Shown one piece after another: positions 1 through 9,211 of a stretch of 64,000 nt of DNA. The DNA is from JAVBLY01 sp031553035. GTDB lineage: Bacteria; Bacillota; Clostridia; Peptostreptococcales; Anaerovoracaceae. The position numbers and the translations under genes are program-made. Position 1 is the stretch's first letter, and the number at the start of each line of letters is the position of its first letter. Location of the stretch: positions 248,001 to 312,000 of the forward strand of contig JAVBLY010000001.1 of NCBI GenBank assembly GCA_031553035.1. The letters are read 5' to 3'. Below the pieces are notes generated by a model. That model had not been told where the DNA came from, ran no database searches, and saw only the letters and a program-made list of their open reading frames with translations.

Positions 1-328
1 CGCAGCATATCTCAAGCACGCAGTCAGAAAAGCCATGGATCTGGCCATCGTAGGTGTAGCTGCATTTGTAGAAGTAGAAAACGGTATATGCAAAGACGCA
101 AAGATCGTACTTGGCGCTGTGGATATCACTGCAGTACGTGCCACCAAAGCGGAAGCCATGCTCATCGGAAACAAGCTTGACGAAGGGCTAATTTCGAAAG
201 CTGCAATTCAGGCATCCGAAGAATGTAAGCCCATCGATGACGTTCGGGGATCAGCTGAATACAGAAAAGATATGATAAGAGTTTTCACCAAGAGAGCTGT
301 TGGTCAGGCAGTAGACAGCATCAAATAA
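1..328 (+). CDS. FAD-binding subunit of a molybdenum hydroxylase (CoxM type), C-terminal end only
   Basis: This is the 3' end of a gene that begins before the window. The open frame runs in from base 2 and ends at the TAA at 326-328. The visible part reads KHAVRKAMDLAIVGVAA and matches the C-terminal domain of CoxM/XdhB-type FAD subunits, where an R-x-x-x-DLA segment followed by a small beta domain is usual. In this family the subunit carries FAD and passes electrons from the 2Fe-2S subunit to NAD or another acceptor. The gene lies 12 bases ahead of the 2Fe-2S subunit gene, so the two are in one operon. The FAD-binding N-terminus cannot be seen, so the family call rests on the C-terminus and on the neighbours. 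Confidence 0.82.
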   Translation, partial: AAYLKHAVRKAMDLAIVGVAAFVEVENGICKDAKIVLGAVDITAVRATKAEAMLIGNKLDEGLISKAAIQASEECKPIDDVRGSAEYRKDMIRVFTKRAVGQAVDSIK

Positions 329-340
329 GGAGTGATTTAA

Positions 341-820
341 ATGCAACGTATAATAAGTTTTGTTTTGAACGGAGAAAAATGTGAGGCTATGGTGGCAGAC
401 AATGTAACTTTGCTTGATTTTATTAGAGACACCTTGGGACTCACCGGAACAAAGAAAGGCTGCGAGGAAGGTGAGTGCGGTGCATGCACCGTAATGATCG
501 ACGGAAATCCTGTCAACTCATGTCTCGGTCTTGCCAGAGAAATAGATGGTCATGAACTTCTTACTGTTGAAGGTATAGCTCAGGATGGAAAGCTCAGTCC
601 GATTCAGAAAGAGTTCGTTGACAAATGGGCACTTCAGTGCGGCTATTGCACACCGGGCATGATCATGTCAGCGAAGGCGCTACTGGATTCAAATCCAAAC
701 CCGACGGAATATGAAATCAGGGATGCAATCGCAGGAAATCTTTGCAGATGCACAGGATACGCAAAAATCGTTGAAGCGATTTCAGCAGCAGCACCGCTGG
801 TCGCCGCCGGTAAGGAGTGA
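341..820 (+). CDS. 2Fe-2S subunit of a molybdenum hydroxylase (CoxS/XdhC type)
   Basis: The protein has 159 residues, the normal length for this small subunit. The N-terminal plant-ferredoxin-type cluster site is GCEEGECGACTVMIDG with a fourth Cys in NSCLG. The C-terminal helical domain carries the second cluster site, QCGYCTPGM followed by NLCRCTGY. Both 2Fe-2S clusters should therefore form; they carry electrons from the molybdopterin subunit to FAD. An AAGGAG-like site precedes the start. The gene sits between the FAD subunit and a molybdopterin subunit, the classic M-S-L order. The same S and M subunits probably also serve the second large subunit further downstream, because no other copy is visible here. 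Confidence 0.95.
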   Translation: MQRIISFVLNGEKCEAMVADNVTLLDFIRDTLGLTGTKKGCEEGECGACTVMIDGNPVNSCLGLAREIDGHELLTVEGIAQDGKLSPIQKEFVDKWALQCGYCTPGMIMSAKALLDSNPNPTEYEIRDAIAGNLCRCTGYAKIVEAISAAAPLVAAGKE

Positions 821-827
821 GACTGAT

Positions 828-3155
828 ATGAATGTTAATAAAAAGGAAGAAGACTTTTCCATCGTCGGTACGAATTATTCCCGAATCGACGCCGAGGCAA
901 AAGTCACAGGGCGAGCAGAATATTCCGGAGATATTTCACTTCGCGGTATGCTATGGGGCAAAATGGTCAGAAGCCCCCATGCACATGCTAAGATCATAAG
1001 CATCGACACAAGCAAGGCGGCTGAGCTCACCGGAGTAAAGGCGATAATCACTGGTGATGATTTCACCGCTGGCTGTCTAGGAAATGCAGAATTTGCAAAG
1101 CAGTATGCCGACAAATATCCTCTGGCAAAAGAAAAAGTCAGACTGATAGGTGACGAAGTTGCAGCTGTTGCAGCTGTGGATGAAGCCACTGCCGCAAAAG
1201 CGTGCTCTCTTATCAAAGTCGAGTATGAAGTGCTGCCACCGCTTTTTTCGCCGAAAGATGCGATTAAGGATGGTGCACCTGCGATCCATGCTCCCGGGCG
1301 TAACAATGTGGGGATGGCAACAGACCTTAAAGCAGGAAGTGATATAGAAAAAGCATTTGAGGAAGCTGATTATACCGACAGATATGAATACAGCACACAC
1401 ATGATCGTACATGGAGCAATGGAGCCACATGCTGCCGTTGCAAGTTATGAAAACGGTGAATATAAATTATGGTCATCCACTCAGACTGCATCGGTTTGCA
1501 GATTTTGGATCGCTCATGCTTTAGGTGTTGATGAAAGCAAGGTCAGAGTAATAAAGCCGTTTGTAGGGGGTGGATTTGGTGGCAAGCTGGATCAGTTCCC
1601 TCATGAAGCGTGCTGCTGCGTTCTTTCTGAGAAAGCAGGCCGCCCTGTCAAGATGGTTCTGACCCGTGAAGAAGTATTCTACGCAAGCCGTACACGCCAT
1701 CCCATCGATTTCGTAATCGAAACCGCTTTCAAAAAAGACGGAACTTTTCTCGGCAAAAAATGCCAGCATCTTCTGGACGGCGGTGCATACGGCGGTACTG
1801 GAATGCCTGCTACAGGACTAAGCCTTCAGTGGGCAACATTTCCATACAAGATACCCAGCATGGATTACGAAGCAAAGCGGGTCTACACCAATAATCCGGT
1901 ATCGGGAGCAATGCGCGGCTATTCATCGTGTCAGGTACATTTTGCAAACGATGTCCACATGGATGAAGTTGCTGAAGCACTTGATATAGACCCAATCGAA
2001 ATTCGTAAAAAGAACGGGATGACTCCCGGCTATGAATCACCTGCGGGTATGGAGATCACAAGCTGCGCTTTCATCGATACGCTGGATGCCGCATCGGAAG
2101 CCCTCAACTGGAAAGAACAGAAAAATAAACTTCCAAAATGGGAAGGTATCGGCTTCGGAGGTTCCGGTTTTGTGTCTGGGACAGGTTTCCCGATCCTTAA
2201 CTCTCCGGCATATTCATCTGCCTGCGTGATCGTAAGGCTCAACAGGCAAGGGTATGCCACTGTTTTCACCGGTTCCAATGATATCGGACAGGGCTCGGAT
2301 ACTGTTATGACTCTGATTGCAGCTGAGGAGCTGGGCCTTAAGATGGATGAAGTCAAGATAGTTGTATCTGACACGACTTTAACTCCATTCGATTCGGGAA
2401 CATATGGCAGCAGAGTCACATTTCTTACCGGAAATGCAACCCGCCGGGCTGCTGAAGATGCAAAGAGGCAGGTAGTGGATGTTGTAGCACGTAAATTTGA
2501 TGTCAGTCCGGACCAAATATTATGCCGAGATCATAATTTCTATGTTGACAGCGATGATGAAAAGATGATCAGCTATAACGATGCTGTTTATGCATACCAG
2601 GATGAAAACGGCGGTAAAGAAGTGGTCGGTATCGGAGCATATGCCCATAAAGGTGACAAAAAAGTCTATATGGAAGGAAAGACCAATTTTGCTCCAACCT
2701 ACAGCTTCTCCACCGGCGGCGCAAAGGTAAAGGTGGATGAGGAAACAGGACAGGTGGATATAGAAGATTTCGTGTTTGCACATGACTGCGGAAGACCTCT
2801 GAATCTACGTGCGGTAGAAGGCCAGATCGAAGGCTCTGTCCACATGGGGTTGGGATATTGTCTGTACGAGGAATGTCAGGTGGTCGATGGAAAAATGAAA
2901 AACCCGTCATTCCGTGACTATAGATTCCCTACGGCTCTAGATATGCCGGAAATCAAGACAATACTCTGCGGCGGTCCCGACCCAGACGGTCCTTTCGGGG
3001 CCAAAGAGTGCGGTGAAGGTTCAACTGCACCTGTAGCTCCGGCAATCGCCAATGCAGTATCGAAGGCAACAGGTCTTCGCCTGAACAAACTGCCTTTGAC
3101 AGCCGAAAATATCTGGAGACTTCTCAAAGAGAAGAAAGAAGCTGAGGTCAAATAG
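828..3155 (+). CDS. Molybdopterin-binding large subunit 1 of a xanthine dehydrogenase-family hydroxylase
   Basis: I start the gene at ATG 828, with AAGGAG at 812-817, just after the stop of the 2Fe-2S gene at 820. The open frame extends upstream to 711, but that part overlaps the CoxS gene. The result is 775 residues. Visible family motifs are MEPHAAVAS, VGGGFGGK (cofactor-binding loop), AMRGYSSCQ, NDIGQGSDT and FGAKECGEGS, the last holding the Glu used for catalysis in this family. The enzyme should hydroxylate or reduce a carbon next to a hetero-atom in a heterocycle, aromatic thioester or aldehyde; the substrate cannot be read from the sequence. It is clearly related to the product of 3656-6010, so the operon has two catalytic subunits. 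Xanthine dehydrogenase proper is only one possibility. Confidence 0.9.
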   Translation: MNVNKKEEDFSIVGTNYSRIDAEAKVTGRAEYSGDISLRGMLWGKMVRSPHAHAKIISIDTSKAAELTGVKAIITGDDFTAGCLGNAEFAKQYADKYPLAKEKVRLIGDEVAAVAAVDEATAAKACSLIKVEYEVLPPLFSPKDAIKDGAPAIHAPGRNNVGMATDLKAGSDIEKAFEEADYTDRYEYSTHMIVHGAMEPHAAVASYENGEYKLWSSTQTASVCRFWIAHALGVDESKVRVIKPFVGGGFGGKLDQFPHEACCCVLSEKAGRPVKMVLTREEVFYASRTRHPIDFVIETAFKKDGTFLGKKCQHLLDGGAYGGTGMPATGLSLQWATFPYKIPSMDYEAKRVYTNNPVSGAMRGYSSCQVHFANDVHMDEVAEALDIDPIEIRKKNGMTPGYESPAGMEITSCAFIDTLDAASEALNWKEQKNKLPKWEGIGFGGSGFVSGTGFPILNSPAYSSACVIVRLNRQGYATVFTGSNDIGQGSDTVMTLIAAEELGLKMDEVKIVVSDTTLTPFDSGTYGSRVTFLTGNATRRAAEDAKRQVVDVVARKFDVSPDQILCRDHNFYVDSDDEKMISYNDAVYAYQDENGGKEVVGIGAYAHKGDKKVYMEGKTNFAPTYSFSTGGAKVKVDEETGQVDIEDFVFAHDCGRPLNLRAVEGQIEGSVHMGLGYCLYEECQVVDGKMKNPSFRDYRFPTALDMPEIKTILCGGPDPDGPFGAKECGEGSTAPVAPAIANAVSKATGLRLNKLPLTAENIWRLLKEKKEAEVK

Positions 3156-3170
3156 AAAGGAGATATACTT

Positions 3171-3644
3171 ATGATCAATCCAAAACATTTTGGTACAATC
3201 GTACATTTTTTCGTCTCACTGGTAATCTCGATCATTCTGAGTATACTGTTGCCGTTAATGGCAATGGGAACAGTTACCGCAACAGGATTTTTCAAGGATC
3301 TCGTGATATCCTTTCTGATTGCGTTTATTTTGGGAATGATTTTCCCTATCAGAAAATGGGGAGATTCTTTGGCCGGTGTGTTTAAACTCAAACCCGACAG
3401 CTTCCCTGCGGCTTTAGTATCGACGGCAGTACAGACCATAATCTATGCAACGGTTCTTACACTCAGCATGATTTCCATCAATGCGGGCATCGGGCCGCAT
3501 ACGATCCCTGCATGGCTGCATGTATACCCGTTTGCATTAGTGATAATTTATATCATCAGCCTCATATGCGCTCCGCTGGGAGTTATGCTTGCAAGAAAAC
3601 TGACGAGCCGCAATAAGGACAATAAAAATAAAAGTTTTACATAA
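3171..3644 (+). CDS. Small four-helix membrane protein inside the molybdenum hydroxylase operon
   Basis: The protein has 157 residues with four hydrophobic stretches at about 7-33, 39-57, 76-102 and 116-140, and a basic C-terminus. No catalytic motif is visible. A good AAAGGAG site lies 10 bases ahead of the start, and the gene is packed between two molybdopterin subunit genes (15 bases after the first, 11 before the second), so it is part of the same transcript. Its shape resembles small DUF2798-like membrane proteins, but I am not certain of that. It could be a membrane anchor or a substrate or product carrier for the hydroxylase. No function can be assigned from the sequence. Confidence 0.8.
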   Translation: MINPKHFGTIVHFFVSLVISIILSILLPLMAMGTVTATGFFKDLVISFLIAFILGMIFPIRKWGDSLAGVFKLKPDSFPAALVSTAVQTIIYATVLTLSMISINAGIGPHTIPAWLHVYPFALVIIYIISLICAPLGVMLARKLTSRNKDNKNKSFT

Positions 3645-3655
3645 GGAGGTTTAAA

Positions 3656-6010
3656 ATGACCAGGATATTTAAAGAGTCAGGTGATTTTGACATTATCGGA
3701 AAGAATTATCCAAAAGTCGATGGTGAAGACAAAGTCACAGGCAGAGCAAAATATGCCGGAGATTTCAGTATGATGGGTCAACTTTACTGTAAGTTTCTGA
3801 GAAGTCCTCACGGGCATGCTCTGATAAAAAATATAAATACATCCAAGGCGGAAAATCTGCCGGGTGTGAAAGCAGTCATAACCGGAAAGGATATGACAGG
3901 AGGAACTCTGGGTTGTGTGGAAATAGACAAGGCTACCGCCGACAAAACTCCGCTGGCTATTGATAAAGTAAGATACATAGGAGATGAGGTTGCTGCGGTT
4001 GCTGCCGTGGATGAGGCTACTGCCCAAAAGGCTGTAGAGCTGATAGAGGTGGAATACGAGGTTCTTCCTGCGTATTTCACGCCTAAAGATGCCATGGTGG
4101 GTGAAGCAACAATACATGAAGATGCAGCCAGGCAATTTGATTATTTCGGCTATGACGTAAAAGAAAAAAATGTTAATCAATACAATATAGTTGAAGCAGG
4201 CGATGTAGACAAGGCATTTGCAGATGCTGATTATACTGACACTCACGTATATCAAACCCAGAGAATCTCCCACAGCTGTATCGAGCCACACGCTGCCATA
4301 GCGTCATATGAAAGCGGCGAATACAAAATATGGACATCGACACAATCTGCATATCTTTGCAGGTTCTGGCTGGCCCATGCACTTGAGATACCGGAAAGTT
4401 CCATCAGAGTCATCAAACCGTATATCGGCGGCGGTTTTGGCGGAAAGCTGGATGTATTTCCACATGAAGCTTGCTGCTGCATCCTTTCAGAAAAAACAGG
4501 CCGTCCGGTGAAGATGGTACTGACAAGAGAAGAGGTATTTTACGGCACTCGGACCCGCCATGCAATCAGGATCGAAATCGAAAGTGCCTTTAAAAAGGAT
4601 GGGACCCTGCTAGCAAAAAAATGCAAGCATTATCTTGACGGCGGTGCCTACGGAGGTACCGGAAAGCCTGCAAACGCACTTTCCATCATATGGGAAAACC
4701 TGCCTTATAAAATTCCCAATATAAGGATGGAAGCGTGGCGTGTTTACACCAACAATCCGGTGGGAGGAGCCATGAGAGGATACGCTTCATGTCAGGTCCA
4801 CTTTGCCTGCGATTCCCACATGGATGAAGCGGCCAAAGATCTTGGTCTGGATCCGGTAGAATTCAGAAAGCTTAACAGCGTAGAAGAAAATTACAAGACT
4901 GCAACAGGGCTTAAGGTAACGAGTTGCGCAATGAAAGATACTCTTGAGGCAGCTTCTGATAAGCTTGCCTGGAACGCTAAGAAAAACAATCTTGATGAAA
5001 ACGAAGGCATCGGTTTTGCCGGTTCCGGCTTCGTATCAGGCACTGGTTATGCGGTGCTTACCACGCCCAGCAACTGTTCCAATTTTACAATGGTCAGGCT
5101 TGACAGAAGAAACATGGCTACGGTATATTCAGGCGCAAACGATATCGGTCAGGGTCTGGATACAGTCCTCACTGTTGTAGCTGCAGAGGAACTTGGTCTG
5201 GACCAAAGTGAAGTGAAAATATGCGTTGCTGACACAAATTTATCTCCATTTGATACCGGGACTTTGGGAAGCAGAGGCACTTTCCTTGCCGGCAACGGTG
5301 CAAAAAGAGCTGCTGCAGACGCAAAAAGACAGCTAATGGAAACAGTGTCAAAAAGACTGGATGTTCCAATAGACGATCTGGAATGCCGACACAAGAAAAT
5401 TTATAAAAAAGACGATCCGAAAGTCTGCATGACATGGCACGATGCGGTTTGGGCATATGAAGAAGACCATGAAGGTGACGGTGTTGTGGGAAAAGGTCAT
5501 TTCACCCATACTGATACCGGTGACGACTACGACGGGTTCTGTAAAGGAAATTATGCTCCAAGCTACAGTTTTTCAACAGGAGCTGCGAAGCTCAAGGTAG
5601 ATGATGAAACCGGACAGGTAGACATCAGCGATTTCATATTTGCCCACGACTGCGGCAGGCCACTGAATCCCCTATCCGTCGAAGGTCAGGTCGAAGGTTC
5701 TGTACAGATGGGCCTTGGATATGCTCTTTACGAGGAAATGGTAATGAAAGACGGAGTAGTGACAAATCCCGGGTTCAGGGATTACAGGTTCCCGACAGCT
5801 CTGGATATGCCCCATATTCAGACTGTATTCTGCGGCGAACCGGATCCGGTAGGACCTTTCGGTGCAAAAGAATGCGGAGAAGGCTCTACAGCTCCGGTAG
5901 CTCCGGCAATTGCAAATGCCATTACCGATGCCACAGGACTTAGATTTACTGAAATACCTATAAATCCCGAAAGGCTTTGGCGGGAGATGAAAAAAGGTGA
6001 ACAGTTCTAA
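3656..6010 (+). CDS. Molybdopterin-binding large subunit 2 of a xanthine dehydrogenase-family hydroxylase
   Basis: The protein has 784 residues, with an AAGGAGG site just ahead of the ATG. It is a close paralogue of large subunit 1: both begin with an ESGDFDIIGKNY-like segment and share IGGGFGGK, AMRGYASCQ, NDIGQGLDT and FGAKECGEGS with its catalytic Glu. It has a slightly longer segment near residues 155-185 than subunit 1. As in the family, it should bind molybdopterin cytosine dinucleotide and hydroxylate its substrate with water as oxygen donor, or run in the reductive direction. No second FAD or 2Fe-2S gene accompanies it, so it probably shares the M and S subunits. It is the last gene of the operon, followed by a terminator at 6032-6060. 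Confidence 0.9.
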   Translation: MTRIFKESGDFDIIGKNYPKVDGEDKVTGRAKYAGDFSMMGQLYCKFLRSPHGHALIKNINTSKAENLPGVKAVITGKDMTGGTLGCVEIDKATADKTPLAIDKVRYIGDEVAAVAAVDEATAQKAVELIEVEYEVLPAYFTPKDAMVGEATIHEDAARQFDYFGYDVKEKNVNQYNIVEAGDVDKAFADADYTDTHVYQTQRISHSCIEPHAAIASYESGEYKIWTSTQSAYLCRFWLAHALEIPESSIRVIKPYIGGGFGGKLDVFPHEACCCILSEKTGRPVKMVLTREEVFYGTRTRHAIRIEIESAFKKDGTLLAKKCKHYLDGGAYGGTGKPANALSIIWENLPYKIPNIRMEAWRVYTNNPVGGAMRGYASCQVHFACDSHMDEAAKDLGLDPVEFRKLNSVEENYKTATGLKVTSCAMKDTLEAASDKLAWNAKKNNLDENEGIGFAGSGFVSGTGYAVLTTPSNCSNFTMVRLDRRNMATVYSGANDIGQGLDTVLTVVAAEELGLDQSEVKICVADTNLSPFDTGTLGSRGTFLAGNGAKRAAADAKRQLMETVSKRLDVPIDDLECRHKKIYKKDDPKVCMTWHDAVWAYEEDHEGDGVVGKGHFTHTDTGDDYDGFCKGNYAPSYSFSTGAAKLKVDDETGQVDISDFIFAHDCGRPLNPLSVEGQVEGSVQMGLGYALYEEMVMKDGVVTNPGFRDYRFPTALDMPHIQTVFCGEPDPVGPFGAKECGEGSTAPVAPAIANAITDATGLRFTEIPINPERLWREMKKGEQF

Positions 6011-6031
6011 TTGACCGTTATAGCTAAAGAA

Positions 6032-6060
6032 AAAGGTGAGGGTGTTCCTCACCTTTTTTT
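6032..6060 (+). terminator. Rho-independent terminator after the molybdenum hydroxylase operon
   Basis: A 10-bp perfect stem (AAAGGTGAGG at 6032-6041 pairing with CCTCACCTTT at 6047-6056) with a five-base loop is followed by a T run. It lies between two convergent genes, and the A run on its left side means it may act on both strands. Confidence 0.9.
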
Positions 6061-6080
6061 GATCATCAGTAAATACCAGA

Positions 6081-8231
6081 TCATTCTATAATAACTCTAT
6101 CTTCAATAATTCCGTAATATGGATAACTGTCATAATAAACCGGCTCTGCATCTGTGTTGATCTTAAGCTTATCGATTGTCTTGAAGTCGTTATCCATGTC
6201 GAATGTCTTGACCATATTTGGTGTTATAACATAGAAGCTGCTGTCAATGAAAAGTCCTCTAATGACATTTTCCGTATACTCGTATTCATAACTGTCTTTA
6301 TATGACATCTTGGCTATTTGTTTGAAGCCGTCCTTTTTATCATAGGTAAATACAAGATATGTTCCTCCTGACGGGAATGCGATAAGCTTTTTGTCAGAGT
6401 CCACAAGGATCGCCTTGTGATTGTCGGCTACTTCGGTATAATCATATTCGCCAATTATGAGTGTATGCTTTTCCTTAATTTTTTTTGGGTTGCTGTTATC
6501 AAACATGGACAGTTTGGGATCACCTGTCATTCCTGTATCTTCATCGGCATCGCTGCCTACACCCAGCAGAAGCCCGTCATCATACGGATGCATGTACTCG
6601 GAAAAACCGGGGATCTTCAGCTCGCCTATCAGCCTTGGATTTTTGGGATCGCTGAGATCTGCAGTGAAGAGGGGGTCTACCTGCTTGAATGTGACAAAGT
6701 ATGCATAATCATCCATGAATCTGCAGGAATACAGCTCCTCTCCGGGGGCGATATTTATGATCTTGCCCATTTCATTTAAATTTTCGTCCAGGGTGAATAA
6801 GGCTGTATATGAACCGGATACATAATATGCACCATCGTATCGGAAAGCTTCTGCATCGAAATCAAGTCCTTCCGGTTTGGTTTCAGATTTCCTGTTCCAC
6901 GTTCCGTCCCAGTATGCATCGGTGACTACTCTGAAAGTTCCGTTGTATTCATCCATAAAAAACTGCCCTTGGACATATCCCGGGATCGTAGCTGTTTTCG
7001 TACTGCCGAATTTGCCTTTATCATAGCCCAACTTGGTCAGCTGGGTGGAGTTGGTATTAGCTGTAATCCCTTTGTCTTTTGTTTTGATATATTCATCAGT
7101 AAAGGTAGTCATGTAAATATTTTCTGTACTCACATACACTTCGCCGGTATTGCTCAGAATGCTCTTGGTATCATGGAAGTCTTGGGCACTGCTGACATCG
7201 ATGCTTCCCATTACTGTGTAGGATGGGGAATCGTTTACCGGGCAGATAACTATATCCTTTGAGCGGACACTTTCCTTCTGGTCACCATTATACAGCTGAG
7301 GTAAAAATGACTCAGGCTTAGTCTTGTCAAATGCCTGCCTGTCAGGTGTATAATCTGAGATAAGATAAAGGTAACCGCCGCTCATTCGGCTGTCCACATA
7401 GCGTCCACTTTGGGCAAGGGACTTTATCTTCGCCGGATCTTCAGGATCGGTCAAATCAAAGATGTCCACTTGAGTTCTCATTTTGCTGATATCACCGTCA
7501 TCCGAGTCTGAAGTATTGCGTATTGCCATCAGCTTTCCGTTTTCGATATACATTTCAAAATACTGACCTTCGCTGTCCTTCTGTTTTATCTTTGCCATGA
7601 TCTCCGGCTTTCCGTCATTTGCCTTAAGGATTATAAGATTCTTACTGTTCAGGGCATAGATGTATTGGCCGTCAGTCTTGATTATGTCCGCTTCCTGTAT
7701 GCCTTCCACCTGGATGTTTGTATCAGAATAAGCCGGTTCCTTATTCCCCCCTTGATCACTTATCGAGTCGATTTCAGATTTGGCGGCACTGCCTCCTTTG
7801 TCGTAAAGACCTAATGGTTCATCGGACAGTGCAGGAGACGGAGCACTTTCGACGGGCGGAACTTCTTCGGAATAGTTCACAATAAGGTCATCATTATATG
7901 CTGTATCCAATACATCGAATACGTTTTTATAATCATTATCAGATTTTTCTACAGAGGATGCGATGACCGAGGGATCCCCGATAGCGATGTTATTTGAGTT
8001 ATCATCAAGTCCGGTATTCATGTTTATTGCCGGCGGTGTGATTACGGCGAATACCAATAGTAAACAGGCCGCAGCCACAAATAACGGTTTGATCTTTTTG
8101 GGGTCTTTGTCGGCAGAAACAGTTTGTCCCGCCTTCCAGCCGGGCTTTGCCCTGACTTCTCGGATTTCTCCGTCCGGGAAAATCACTATGGCCTTTTTAT
8201 TATTTACTTCTAATATCATACAAGTTTTCAT
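6081..8231 (-). CDS. Membrane-anchored beta-propeller protein with RsgI-like N-terminus (putative anti-sigma factor)
   Basis: I place the start at the ATG at 8231 (716 residues), because a GGAGGG site lies about 8 bases upstream; the open frame continues 34 codons further without such a site. Residues 1-45 (CMILEVNNKKAIVIFPDGEI) look like the RsgI N-terminal anti-sigma domain. One membrane helix follows at about 48-64, then a low-complexity linker and, from about residue 160, a large region beginning VEGIQEADIIKTDG. That is the hallmark of secreted C-terminal beta-propeller proteins (COG4880 type). The layout is cytoplasmic anti-sigma domain, one helix, outside sensor. It lies just downstream of a SigI-like sigma factor, the usual sigI-rsgI order. 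What the propeller senses is unknown. Confidence 0.82.
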   Translation of the reverse strand: MKTCMILEVNNKKAIVIFPDGEIREVRAKPGWKAGQTVSADKDPKKIKPLFVAAACLLLVFAVITPPAINMNTGLDDNSNNIAIGDPSVIASSVEKSDNDYKNVFDVLDTAYNDDLIVNYSEEVPPVESAPSPALSDEPLGLYDKGGSAAKSEIDSISDQGGNKEPAYSDTNIQVEGIQEADIIKTDGQYIYALNSKNLIILKANDGKPEIMAKIKQKDSEGQYFEMYIENGKLMAIRNTSDSDDGDISKMRTQVDIFDLTDPEDPAKIKSLAQSGRYVDSRMSGGYLYLISDYTPDRQAFDKTKPESFLPQLYNGDQKESVRSKDIVICPVNDSPSYTVMGSIDVSSAQDFHDTKSILSNTGEVYVSTENIYMTTFTDEYIKTKDKGITANTNSTQLTKLGYDKGKFGSTKTATIPGYVQGQFFMDEYNGTFRVVTDAYWDGTWNRKSETKPEGLDFDAEAFRYDGAYYVSGSYTALFTLDENLNEMGKIINIAPGEELYSCRFMDDYAYFVTFKQVDPLFTADLSDPKNPRLIGELKIPGFSEYMHPYDDGLLLGVGSDADEDTGMTGDPKLSMFDNSNPKKIKEKHTLIIGEYDYTEVADNHKAILVDSDKKLIAFPSGGTYLVFTYDKKDGFKQIAKMSYKDSYEYEYTENVIRGLFIDSSFYVITPNMVKTFDMDNDFKTIDKLKINTDAEPVYYDSYPYYGIIEDRVIIE

Positions 8232-8398
8232 AATAGAATCCCTCCTTGCCTGCCTTTTTCCCGAATAACTGTGTTGTTGTTCACTCAGTCCCTCGTTATG
8301 TACTATTAGTACACGCTTCGGTCGTTCATTCACACGCCTTGTTCTTCGAAAAAAATCCTGTGCAAGTACATTATTATATAAAGTTATTATTTTCGAGT

Positions 8399-9106
8399 TT
8401 ATTCTTCATAAAACGGTATAAAACTGGTTATGGATGAATAATCTCCCAGCCTGAGGATGATCAGTCCGACAATGTATTTTCTATATTTTTCTATTGATTT
8501 CACGGATGCACCGGTCCTCAATGCGGCTTCCGTCTGGGAAAGCCGGCCGGTTTCTCTGAACTTTTCTTTCATGTTAGGATCATCTGCAATTTCCATGGCG
8601 ATCCTGATACAAAGCTTCCTAGAGCGCTTCTGTTTCGGACAGTTGTCTTTCAATGCACTGAAAGTCAGGGAATGGTCCGCCAGTTCTTTATTGAATTCTT
8701 CAATCTCGCTTCTCAAATGATTCTCTTCCTCATCCTTTTTGTATTTTTGTACGGAGATCTGATTTTCAATGTGTTCGTCGTTTTCGTCATCCGATTCGTT
8801 GTTTGAAGCATTTCCATCCAGGGAGATGACTTTTGAATCTTTGTTATTGATCCTCATTTGATCTAAGAACCGGTACTTCATGGACGCGGACAGATAGCTG
8901 ATAAAATTTCCTCTTTTTTCATCATACTGCCTGATGCAATTCACGAAAACCAGCATCGCCAGGCTCAGCCTCTCATCAAACGCCAATCCGAAATCACGGT
9001 ATTTGCCGCATTCTTTTTTCAGGAAAGGTAAATAATCCGAAACTAAAGCGTTCATGGCTTCTTTTTCCTGCTTTGCATTTTCAATTCTCTTGATCAAGTT
9101 TTCCAT
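8399..9106 (-). CDS. sigI: SigI-like RNA polymerase sigma factor
   Basis: I choose the start at 9106 (235 residues), which matches the usual SigI length and begins at the first helix (MENLIKRIENAKQEKE). The frame stays open to 9208, and the RBS at 9106 is weak, so the start is not certain. Region 2 is seen around ISYLSASMKYRFLDQMR, and a region-4-like helix-turn-helix near the C-terminus around SQTEAALRTGASVKSIEKY. SigI factors answer heat or carbohydrate signals and are held inactive by RsgI proteins; here the membrane beta-propeller protein encoded immediately downstream is the likely partner. The control region upstream (9107-9392) is full of repeats and dyads. Which promoters this factor reads cannot be told from the window. 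Confidence 0.8.
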   Translation of the reverse strand: MENLIKRIENAKQEKEAMNALVSDYLPFLKKECGKYRDFGLAFDERLSLAMLVFVNCIRQYDEKRGNFISYLSASMKYRFLDQMRINNKDSKVISLDGNASNNESDDENDEHIENQISVQKYKKDEEENHLRSEIEEFNKELADHSLTFSALKDNCPKQKRSRKLCIRIAMEIADDPNMKEKFRETGRLSQTEAALRTGASVKSIEKYRKYIVGLIILRLGDYSSITSFIPFYEE

Positions 9107-9211
9107 AGGATATACCTGCAAGTCAGCTGCTAAAGGCCTCTGTCTAAAGTATACGTCAAAAGCATCCTGAAACGTAGGGTGTAATTTAAAAAGACTTAGA
9201 CAGTTCAAATG

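Noticed and set aside
711..827. Longer start for large subunit 1
   Set aside because: It would overlap the 2Fe-2S gene by over 100 bases; ATG 828 has a proper AAGGAG site and fits the family N-terminus.
875..2910. Long antisense open frames inside the molybdenum hydroxylase genes
   Set aside because: They lie wholly within clear genes on the other strand, have no RBS and encode Cys/Ser-rich nonsense; they come from codon bias of the real genes.
828..6010. Firm call of xanthine dehydrogenase
   Set aside because: Family motifs alone do not define the substrate; no purine breakdown genes are adjacent.
8232..8333. Longer N-terminus of the beta-propeller protein
   Set aside because: The extra 34 residues lack an RBS and do not fit the RsgI domain start; GGAGGG lies before 8231.
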